A stretch of 64,000 nt of DNA, taken from positions 1 to 64,000 of the forward strand of contig NZ_JACNEP010000004.1 in the NCBI RefSeq assembly GCF_014270035.1. The letters run 5' to 3'. The position numbers and the translations under genes are program-made. Of the stretch, positions 45,357 through 53,028 are shown one piece after another. The first letter of the stretch is position 1. Each line of letters starts with the position of its first letter. The notes below the pieces were generated by a model. It was not told the DNA's origin, did no database searches, and saw nothing but the letters and a program-made list of their open reading frames with translations. The DNA comes from Neptunicella marina (GTDB lineage: Bacteria; Pseudomonadota; Gammaproteobacteria; Enterobacterales; Alteromonadaceae).

Positions 45357-46837
45357 TTAGTTGGGTAACACGGTACTTTTGTTAGTGATTGAGTTTAATT
45401 TGATGACGCTTACTGAGCCCAGTATTAGCAAAACCGCACTAAAGCAGAAGGTTGTTTGATAACCAAATTGATCAAATAACAAGCCCCCGGATGTTGAGCC
45501 TAACGCAATAGCAAGTTGAACAACGGCGACCATTAATCCTCCACCCGCTTCAGGGTCATGATTCATGGTTTGTGATATCCAGGTCCACCAGCCCACTGGT
45601 GCAGCGGTCGCTACAAGTCCCCATATGATCAATATAACAACCAATAGAGATATGTCTTTGGCAAGCAATATCATAAGGGCTGCCATCATTGCCATAATCA
45701 GAGGCATGAGCGCCAGCGTGAGATAAAATTTTGCGCGCAGAAACAGGTTAATAAATGTTGTTCCGATAAAACCTGCGATGCCAATCAACAGTAAAATACC
45801 AGACAGTGTATAGCTATTCACACCTGCCGTTATTTCCAGAAAAGGTCTGATATATGTGAACAACGAAAACTGACCAGAGAATAGGAAAGTAATGGCAATA
45901 AAACCCAGTAAAATTCTGTGGTCGGATAAATGTGAGAATATCGCTGTTAGCTTTTTTTTCTGATGGTTAGCAGGCATATCTGGCAGAGCAAACCATTGCC
46001 ATACAAATGTGATTAATGCCACTGGCGCCAAACACAGGAAAGCGCCTCTCCAGCCAACGAATGTGGCTAGGGCGTGTTGATCTTTGCAGTGTGTTTTTGC
46101 AGCCGTTTGTAGGGTTTTTATACAAGACAGAACGAATGTCGTGTAGTTATTCTACATAAATGAGTGATAACGCCGTAGAAAAGCCCTACAAACACTGCCC
46201 AGAGGGTTCAATTCAACACCTTTTGCTCTTTGTCGTCGGGTTTTGACTTAGACCCACTAAGCCTGCAACCCGGCTTCGCGATCAAAAAATGTTGAACTTG
46301 AACAAAATTCATACCGCAAAGATTAACACGCCCTGAACTACCCAGAGGAGCGGCAATAACCATAGCAAGGGCATTGCCTGCATTAAAAGTAGCGAGGGCT
46401 TTGGGTACTGCATAGTCAGGCACAAGTAACATCGCGGCTTTAGCCGATAATGACCAAAATCCGCCGAGAGCTATACCTACCAGAATTCGTCCCGTCATAT
46501 AAATAATATAATTAGGGGCAAAACCCACCATCAAAGAGGCAATGACCATAATAGCGGTTAAACCAAGCATTAAGGTACGTCTGTTTAGATTGCCTGCAAG
46601 TGATGAAATAGATAAGGCAGTTATTAATGCAAACAGGCCAGATATAGAAATACCCTGACCAATTGCCCCCTCACTGACACTTAGATCATCAGACATTAAA
46701 GTTAATAAGCTGACTGGTAAAAACTCCGACGCTACCATCGCAAAAGCACAAAGTGACATGGCAAACACACCTCCCCAGTGAGCAACTGGCTTGCTATCCA
46801 TACCTTGATTTAATGGGGCTTCATCAACATGATTCAT
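45357..46837 (-). pseudogene. MFS drug/nucleoside efflux transporter gene split by an insertion
   Basis: The two reading frames encode the N-terminal 168 residues (46334-46837; SEFLPVSLLTLMSDDL, GRILVGIALGGFWSL, AAPLGSS) and the C-terminal 237 residues (45357-46070; LATFVGWRGAFLCLAPVALI onward) of one 12-TM major facilitator protein of the YdhP/NepI type. Removing 46071-46333 joins them exactly in frame as APLGSS-LATFVGWR, giving 405 aa, a normal length with the expected APLGSxLxxxxGWR motif intact. The N-terminal frame now reads through the insertion to a stop at 46208. The gene is almost certainly non-functional. Confidence 0.9.
46070..46333. mobile_element. MITE-like non-autonomous insertion inside the MFS gene
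   Basis: The element is about 263 bp with terminal inverted repeats GGGCGTGTTGATCTTTGC (46070-46087) and GCAAAGATTAACACGCCC (46316-46333), which match except at one position. Inside are nested inverted repeats: GTTTGTAGGG/CCCTACAAAC (around 46105 and 46184) and TGTAG/CTACA (around 46142-46156). No transposase is encoded. No clear target-site duplication is seen; the flanks are CTA and TGA. The ends resemble insertion-sequence termini I associate with Alteromonadales, but I cannot name the family. Confidence 0.85.
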
Positions 46838-46946
46838 TAATAATTATCCTGACAATTCTTTGTGATAAGTGATTTTTTGCATTGGGGAAAAAACAGATTC
46901 CCGGCCATCAACCGATGAAAAAACAGTTTCAAGCCGGGGGATTTGG

Positions 46947-48041
46947 TTAGATATTCTGTTGAAAAAACGTGCTTATTTTGTCAAATGGGATCACATCTAA
47001 CTGATCGTAAAGGTCGGTATGAGTCGCATCCGGAATTATCATCAGTTCTTTAGGCTCGGCTGCTGCTGCAAAGGCCGTTTCACTGAAATATCTGGAATGC
47101 GCTTTTTCTCCATGGATGAAGAGCGCAGGTCGCGGAGATATTTCATCAATGTAACTTAGGATCGGCATGTTCATAAACGACAAAGGTGTTGTAACAGTCC
47201 ATGACGCATTCGAATTGATTGCTCTTGGATGAAAACCACGCTCTGTAGATTTGTAATAAGCCGCATACTCCACAACAAATTGAGGTTCCCCACCTTTCAG
47301 TTCGAGTGATACCGGGCCGTATGTCGGGCTGCCGTTTTCTGCGTCCTTCCAGCGTTGTTCACCAAGCTGTTCCAGGGTTTTTGTGCGTTGTTCCTGGGTA
47401 ACACTATCGTTGTAACCTTTCGAGAATAAACGGGTCATATCGTACATAGTGCTCGCTACGACCGCTTTAACTCGTTTATCCACTGCAACCGCATTTAACG
47501 CCATACCGCCCCAGCCGCAGATACCAATCACGCCCATGCGCTCACGATCAACGCTTGGTAATAAGCCAATAAAATCTACTGCCGCGCTAAAATCTTCTGT
47601 ATTGATATCAGGTGAGGCCACATTACGCGGTTCACCACCACTTTCGCCGGTAAAAGAAGGATCAAATGCCAGTGTGACAAAACCTCTTTCCGCCATGGTT
47701 TGTGCATAAAGACCTGATGATTGCTCTTTTACCGCGCCAAAAGGCCCACAAACAACAATCGCGGCATGTTGTGTATTACTGTCTTTCGGTTGATATAGAT
47801 CCGCAGCCAGCGTGATGCCGTAACGGTTGACAAAACTTACCTTGGCGTGATTGACCTTGTTACTTTTAGGGAACGTTTTATCCCATTCATTGCTAAGTGT
47901 TAAAGCTTGTGTGGCGTTGGCCGTTTCGGCGCTTAAGCCGATCAGGCTCATGGTTGCGATGCCTGTTCCCGCTGCCTTGAGTACATTGCGGCGATTAACA
48001 TCGTATGTAGTGTCGTTATGGGTATCTGATTGTACGCTCAT
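46947..48041 (-). CDS. Tat-exported alpha/beta hydrolase (dienelactone-hydrolase-like)
   Basis: A 364-aa protein with a twin-arginine signal (RRNVLKAAGTGIATMSLIGL, residues about 17-36, cleavage near ANA). An alpha/beta-hydrolase domain follows, with oxyanion region VVCGPFGAVKEQ, a nucleophile elbow GICGWGG in which Cys replaces the usual Ser, and a catalytic His in DATHTDLYD. A Cys nucleophile is typical of dienelactone hydrolases. The substrate is unknown. It is divergent from an AraC regulator; such AraC/hydrolase pairs are common in stress or xenobiotic responses. Confidence 0.87.
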   Translation of the reverse strand: MSVQSDTHNDTTYDVNRRNVLKAAGTGIATMSLIGLSAETANATQALTLSNEWDKTFPKSNKVNHAKVSFVNRYGITLAADLYQPKDSNTQHAAIVVCGPFGAVKEQSSGLYAQTMAERGFVTLAFDPSFTGESGGEPRNVASPDINTEDFSAAVDFIGLLPSVDRERMGVIGICGWGGMALNAVAVDKRVKAVVASTMYDMTRLFSKGYNDSVTQEQRTKTLEQLGEQRWKDAENGSPTYGPVSLELKGGEPQFVVEYAAYYKSTERGFHPRAINSNASWTVTTPLSFMNMPILSYIDEISPRPALFIHGEKAHSRYFSETAFAAAAEPKELMIIPDATHTDLYDQLDVIPFDKISTFFQQNI

Positions 48042-48261
48042 TGAGAAGTCTCCATCGTTATAAACCGGATTTAATTATCAATGAACAGGTGTTAAAGCAG
48101 GTATCACTATAGTTTGTTTATATTGCCTAATCCTACGGACGAGTGTTTTTTTATGATAAGATTTTTTAAATGTAAGGTAAGCTTTAGGTTTTGCATTATA
48201 TGGACTTGTTCGATGATTGTATGTTTTTTGTTATTGTCTTAACAGCAGTGGAGTAAAAAAA

Positions 48262-49164
48262 GTGAACGCATCCCTGATACCGTTACAGCAGTCTTTAATT
48301 CCAATTATTGATCGATGGAGTGCGGGGCATTTAGATTACGCGACCGCGATTCCCGGACTCAATTTATTTCGTCGGGAGACACCTCTGCCACCTGCTTTTT
48401 GCCTGATTAAACCCAGCGTGGTGCTGGTGGTGCAGGGGGATAAACAAATGTATGCCGGAGACAAAACCTACCCCTACGACATTACACGTTTCCTCATAAC
48501 ATCGCTGGAATTACCAGCCAAGTCGGAAACCTTGTCGGCCAGTGCTGAAAAACCCTGCCTTGGGCTGAACCTGGAACTTGATAAGCGATTAATTACCGAA
48601 ATGGTGGCACATGGTGAAGTTCCATCTAAAAGTGATGTTACTGAAGGATGTGTCGGTACGGGGCGTGTTACCGACAAGTTATTAGAGTCTTTTCAGCGCT
48701 TAGTCTCGTTGCTGGATGAGCCGGAAGCGGTTTCAGCTTTGTTACCCGGGGTAATGCGTGAGATCCATTATCGATTACTGACCAGTGATCAGGGCAGTCG
48801 TTTACGTCAAATCGCATCAGTTGAAGGGCAGGGATATAAAATTGCCAAGGCAATTGACTGGCTTTGTCTTCATTTTTCCGAACCTCTGAGTATTGATGCA
48901 CTCTCTTCTCAGGTTCAAATGAGTACCACCACATTTCACAGCCATTTCCGTCGTTTGACCAGTATGACGCCACTACAATATCAAAAATGGCTAAGACTGA
49001 ACGAAGCAAAAAGGCTGATGTTAAATGATGATTTAGATGCTGCCAGTGCGGGTTATAAGGTCGGGTACGAGAGCCCATCACAATTTAATCGGGAATATAG
49101 CCGTTTGTTTGGTGTTTCGCCCAGACGAGATGTTGAAATGTTACGTACACAATTGGTGAGTTAA
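48262..49164 (+). CDS. AraC-family transcriptional regulator
   Basis: A 300-aa regulator with an N-terminal AraC_N-type ligand domain (SVVLVVQGDKQMYAGDKTYPYD, LITSLELPA). The C-terminal double helix-turn-helix spans about 205-295 (IDALSSQVQMSTTTFHSHFRRLTSMTPLQYQKWLRL, AGYKVGYESPSQFNREYSRLFGVSPRRD). The GTG at 48262 is chosen because GGAG lies 8 nt upstream; a longer frame from 48217 has no such site. It is divergently transcribed from the Tat-exported hydrolase and probably controls it. Confidence 0.9.
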   Translation: MNASLIPLQQSLIPIIDRWSAGHLDYATAIPGLNLFRRETPLPPAFCLIKPSVVLVVQGDKQMYAGDKTYPYDITRFLITSLELPAKSETLSASAEKPCLGLNLELDKRLITEMVAHGEVPSKSDVTEGCVGTGRVTDKLLESFQRLVSLLDEPEAVSALLPGVMREIHYRLLTSDQGSRLRQIASVEGQGYKIAKAIDWLCLHFSEPLSIDALSSQVQMSTTTFHSHFRRLTSMTPLQYQKWLRLNEAKRLMLNDDLDAASAGYKVGYESPSQFNREYSRLFGVSPRRDVEMLRTQLVS

Positions 49165-49335
49165 GTTGTTATCCAACGTCTGACAAGTGGATTGTGTTTT
49201 TATTTTGTCATCTTTGGTTCCTAAATATGAGCTTTGCTGTCGCTTTACATTACGCAAACTATGTATGTTAACCCTTCATTCATTTTATGTTTAACTCGAT
49301 CTGTTTAAATGCCACGGAAGCCATAGCAGACCTTT

Positions 49336-49701
49336 ATGAATAAAATTAATATCGCTGAAAAATTCTCATTATTTGATGAAACATGGACGCCTAAAATCCT
49401 TGCAGAATCTAATGGACAACTGGTCAAGATTGCTAAAGGAAGTGGTGAACTGGTATGGCACAAACACGACAATGAAGATGAGCTGTTTATTGTGTTTAAA
49501 GGTCATCTCACCCTGCAGTTACGTGATCGCAATATTGAACTAGCCGAAGGGGAAATGTTTGTGGTGCCTAAAGGGGTTGAGCATTGCCCTATTGCGGAAC
49601 CCGATACCCATTTTATGATGATTGAGCCTGCAACGACTGCCCATACGGGTGAGGTGGAGTCACAGGTGACAGTGGCTGCTGATAAACAGCAATGGATATA
49701 G
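49336..49701 (+). CDS. Small cupin-domain protein
   Basis: A 121-aa single-cupin protein. The metal-binding cupin motif 1 is seen as WHKHDNEDELFIVFKG (HxH...E) and motif 2 as PKGVEHCPIAE (His). It resembles the mannose-6-phosphate-isomerase-like or quercetinase-like small cupins, whose functions are mostly unknown. It is a single gene between an AraC regulator and an outer-membrane barrel gene, with no clear operon partner. Confidence 0.88.
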   Translation: MNKINIAEKFSLFDETWTPKILAESNGQLVKIAKGSGELVWHKHDNEDELFIVFKGHLTLQLRDRNIELAEGEMFVVPKGVEHCPIAEPDTHFMMIEPATTAHTGEVESQVTVAADKQQWI

Positions 49702-49806
49702 TTAGTTTATTTCAGGTGATTTAAGGCGCAGCCAGAGCTGGTTAATCAACTTATTATTTTTAATAAAATTTTGTAATTAAAACAAACTCAATGAAAAGGA
49801 CTTTAT

Positions 49807-50412
49807 ATGAAAGCAGTAAAATCTATCGCCACATTGTGCATTCTTATATCTGGTGTTATTTCCTCGGCTTTTGCCGCAGAGAAAAACAATTGGCATGTTG
49901 GTAGTTTATTTACATCACAGAAAGTGAATGACCGTGATTTAAATACCTTTGGTCTGACAGTTGGTTATCAGTTCAACCAGTACTTTTCAGTTCAGACTCG
50001 TTACTCAAAGGGTACGTCTGGAAGCTCGGAAGTACTGGATTTTACTAATTTCGACAAAGTGAGTCTGGATAGAGACATAAAGTATCAAGGCTCAATACTA
50101 ATAAAAGCAGCTTATCCTTTTGCGAACCAATTTAGTTTTTATGGGATCGCCGGGTATTCAAAAACAAAAGCAGAACAAGATTTATTTGAATCAACAACAG
50201 ATTCACAAGGCAATCTGACAGGCGTGAATACTTCACCTCCATCTATGACTTTTACCGAGAATGGATTTACCTATGGTGTCGGTGTGGATTATCACGTGAC
50301 AAAAAATGTAGAACTATTTATTGAATATCAGGTTCTGCCAGACTGGGAACCGTTATCTGGTATTTCGCAAAGTTGGGATAGTATTAACCTTGGTTTTAAT
50401 TACAGGTTTTAA
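49807..50412 (+). CDS. Small outer-membrane beta-barrel protein (OmpA/porin-like fold)
   Basis: A 201-aa protein with signal peptide (IATLCILISGVISSAFA, cleavage before AEKNN). It shows alternating amphipathic strands typical of an eight-stranded barrel (NTFGLTVGYQFNQYFSVQTRYS, FTYGVGVDYHVTKNVELFIEYQ), ending NLGFNYRF with the terminal Phe required for outer-membrane insertion. The role is unknown. A site AAAAGGA lies 5 nt before the ATG. It converges on the CE15 gene. Confidence 0.87.
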   Translation: MKAVKSIATLCILISGVISSAFAAEKNNWHVGSLFTSQKVNDRDLNTFGLTVGYQFNQYFSVQTRYSKGTSGSSEVLDFTNFDKVSLDRDIKYQGSILIKAAYPFANQFSFYGIAGYSKTKAEQDLFESTTDSQGNLTGVNTSPPSMTFTENGFTYGVGVDYHVTKNVELFIEYQVLPDWEPLSGISQSWDSINLGFNYRF

Positions 50413-50495
50413 TTCACTCAATCTTACTTTTATGGGGAATGTTGCCGCAGCAGATTGCAGTGCATTCTCTAACGTCCCTATGTTAATCGTCGCCA

Positions 50496-51740
50496 CTATA
50501 AGTCAGGTAAGTTCCATCGCTGCCATTTTTCTACGCTAGTATCAAACTCTCCATCGGTTTTCATCACCTGCGTATCAGCCTTTTTATCATCCAGTAAAAA
50601 CCGTGCTAAAAAGGCATTTAACTCAGGCAACTGAGCATCGGGGAATTGGCAGTGTTTATGTCCTCCAAGTTGCGACACACCCATATTCTGCGGTACGCCC
50701 AATGCCTGCCAAATGCTGTGTGCGACTTTGGCTGTGAGGTAGGTGCTTTGGTTACCCAGCCATTCCATGGAAGTGTTTTCGATAACCAATAATCCACGAG
50801 GTGCAATCATGCCCATCAGCTGGTGATGATCGACCGGGATTTTGGTGGTGTGGCCGCTGAATTGTTTGAAGTTATCACGGAACCAGACATTTTCAGTGAC
50901 GATTTGCTTTTGGGTTTGCACGTTTTGCCCCTGACTTTGTTGATAGTCAGAGATGCGCCAGCTGGCAGACCCACCCGAGCCGGATTCCTGTGCAATGGTC
51001 AGGGCAATACGTTCATCAAAAGCACCCGCGACAATCGCGCCTTTGCCGTTACGTGAACAGCCGGTCACGCCAATATGTTTGGTATCGATTTGCTGTTGGC
51101 CGGAGTCGGCCAGCACATCAATTATACGGCTTATACCCCAGCTCCAGGCGATCATGGCACTGGCAGAATGTTGGCTGCCATACAGCTGATAAAATTTGCC
51201 TTTACCGCGTGAGCCGGTGTTTTGCTGCTCGGCAATCTCGTTGTTGTTAAACTCAATGACCGCAATGCCTGCATCATCCAGCGCTTGTTTGTTTAAGCAA
51301 TACCAGCCGATTGAAATCACCGCAGGATAGGGTGCTTTGCCTTTGCTGGGATAGTGCACTTTGGTATTAAAACTAATCGATTGCTGTAAGTGTGTAGCGT
51401 TAACCGTTAGGCTTTCTCCCTCCAGTTTTCCGCTGACTTTTTGTGGTTTAGGCGGCTTTTCACCTAGTTCGAATCGTTCAAACAAGACGCGGGTATGTGC
51501 CCGTACACAAGGCCAGTCTGATTTGTCAGTGATTGTTGTGCCATCGGTTTTTAAAAATGGATTGGGTAAGGCTGTTATCTCGGGGAGTTGCGACATAGCT
51601 TTAAAACTCAGCGCCTCACATGGGTGAATGCCGGTTTCATTAAATTGGCTGGTGCTGACGGTATTGGCGACTGCAAGCTGGTTGTGTGCGATACAGCATA
51701 AAACAACCAACATCATGCGGCGAACATGGCTTAAATACAT
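50496..51740 (-). CDS. CE15 glucuronoyl esterase
   Basis: A 414-aa secreted esterase that cleaves the ester between lignin alcohols and 4-O-methyl-glucuronic acid on xylan. The CE15 signature GVTGCSRNGKGA holds the catalytic Ser, and GGHKHCQFP holds the catalytic His near the C-terminus. The acidic region AQESGSGGSASWR is also typical. A signal peptide (MLVVLCCIAHNQLAVA) is present. It lies 132 bp downstream of the GH10 xylanase gene on the same strand. Together with GH10 and GH43 this points to glucuronoxylan breakdown. It may have its own promoter, since a hairpin lies between it and the xylanase. Confidence 0.92.
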   Translation of the reverse strand: MYLSHVRRMMLVVLCCIAHNQLAVANTVSTSQFNETGIHPCEALSFKAMSQLPEITALPNPFLKTDGTTITDKSDWPCVRAHTRVLFERFELGEKPPKPQKVSGKLEGESLTVNATHLQQSISFNTKVHYPSKGKAPYPAVISIGWYCLNKQALDDAGIAVIEFNNNEIAEQQNTGSRGKGKFYQLYGSQHSASAMIAWSWGISRIIDVLADSGQQQIDTKHIGVTGCSRNGKGAIVAGAFDERIALTIAQESGSGGSASWRISDYQQSQGQNVQTQKQIVTENVWFRDNFKQFSGHTTKIPVDHHQLMGMIAPRGLLVIENTSMEWLGNQSTYLTAKVAHSIWQALGVPQNMGVSQLGGHKHCQFPDAQLPELNAFLARFLLDDKKADTQVMKTDGEFDTSVEKWQRWNLPDL

Positions 51741-51837
51741 AATTAGCTTCTCTTTAATGTACTGGCCATCAGTGTGTGTGTTGCTAAGCTATGCGGCTAT
51801 GGCAAATTCTGATTTTTGAGTTGTTAAATTTATGTAA

Positions 51838-51862
51838 CTGGCAGGCTGGGCTGGCCTGCCAG
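51838..51862 (-). terminator. Hairpin downstream of the GH10 gene
   Basis: A perfect 9-bp stem CTGGCAGGC / GCCTGCCAG has a 7-nt loop, 10 bp past the GH10 stop on the minus strand. Only a short T-poor sequence follows, so it may stabilise the 3' end of the GH43-hydrolase-GH10 transcript as much as terminate it. Confidence 0.6.
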
Positions 51863-51872
51863 CTAAATAAGT

Positions 51873-53015
51873 CTAGAAATCCATTACCGCATTAAACGCC
51901 GATTTGGGTTGATGCTTAACATCAAATAACATTGGAAAATCCTCACGGCCGGAATCAAACTCGGATAACCAGGTATTATCATCGGCAATGCCCCAGAAGG
52001 TCACATTGCTGATGTGCTGGCTATTGCGTCTGAACATGGCAAATAAATCCGCATAACGCTGTGCCTGTTTCTCATCTAACTCTGCGGGAATGGTATCGGC
52101 GGTATAAAAATCACTTTTTTCATACTTGTGACCGCCTATATACAAAGACACATCCAGTTCGGTTATCTGCACATCCAGTCCCAGCGAGGCGTAAAGTTGA
52201 ATCGCTTTTTCCAGATTTTCAATCGATTGATAATAGGACTGATGATTTGGATCATCCGATGGAATGGTATTTAAATGGGCTTGCAGACCAACGCCATCAA
52301 TAGGTACCCCTTGCTCCAGCAGTGATTTTAATAAGTCATAAATTGCCTGCTGGCGCGCCGGAATATAGTTGTAATAGTCGTTGTAATACAGTTTGGCGTT
52401 AGGATCGGCTGCATGGGCATAATGAAACGCTGCTGCAATATAGTCTTTGCCAATGGTGCCGTACCACCAGCTTTTCTGGTCATCGGCGCTTTCGTTTTCG
52501 GTGCGCATGCTGCCGTCATCCATAATGGCTTCGTTGACCACATCCCAGTAATCGACCTTGCCTTTGAAATGACCCACCACATTATCAATATGGTTTTTCA
52601 TAATGGCCAGCACCTGATCTTTGCTGCGTTTGTTATCTGTCTCGTCAAAAAATACCCATTGTGGCGTCTGGCGATGCCACACCAGTGCGTGACCGCGCAT
52701 TTGCATCTGATTGGATTTGGCAAAGGCCACCATTTTATCTGCCAGCGCAAAATCAAACTGGTTTTGACTGGGTTCCAGCGATTCGAATTTCATTTCATTT
52801 TCGGTGGTCATGCTGGAAAAATGGGTTTTTAGCAGCTCGGCGTGATCAATGTAACTGTTTTGATCTGCCGCTGCTCCCACATAAAAATAATCCTGATATT
52901 TTTGTTTTAAGCTTTGTTGTTTAAGCGGCTGGTTTGACGCTGACGGCTGTTGCTGACTGCAGGCACTGATTGCGCTCAGTGCCAGTAAAGAAGCCAGTTT
53001 GATGAACTTGCTCAT
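51873..53015 (-). CDS. GH10 endo-beta-1,4-xylanase lipoprotein
   Basis: A 380-aa endo-xylanase. The conserved GH10 blocks are MTTENEMKFESLEP, RGHALVWHRQTPQW, WDVVNEAI (acid/base Glu) and ITELDVSL (nucleophile Glu), with WGIADDNTWL near the end. The start ATG at 53015 follows AAAGGAT. It begins a lipoprotein signal with lipobox-like AISAC, so the enzyme is probably anchored in the outer membrane. A longer frame from 53096 would run into the upstream gene. It is preceded by the unassigned hydrolase with a 13-bp gap. Confidence 0.95.
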   Translation of the reverse strand: MSKFIKLASLLALSAISACSQQQPSASNQPLKQQSLKQKYQDYFYVGAAADQNSYIDHAELLKTHFSSMTTENEMKFESLEPSQNQFDFALADKMVAFAKSNQMQMRGHALVWHRQTPQWVFFDETDNKRSKDQVLAIMKNHIDNVVGHFKGKVDYWDVVNEAIMDDGSMRTENESADDQKSWWYGTIGKDYIAAAFHYAHAADPNAKLYYNDYYNYIPARQQAIYDLLKSLLEQGVPIDGVGLQAHLNTIPSDDPNHQSYYQSIENLEKAIQLYASLGLDVQITELDVSLYIGGHKYEKSDFYTADTIPAELDEKQAQRYADLFAMFRRNSQHISNVTFWGIADDNTWLSEFDSGREDFPMLFDVKHQPKSAFNAVMDF

Positions 53016-53028
53016 AGTTGATCCTTTA

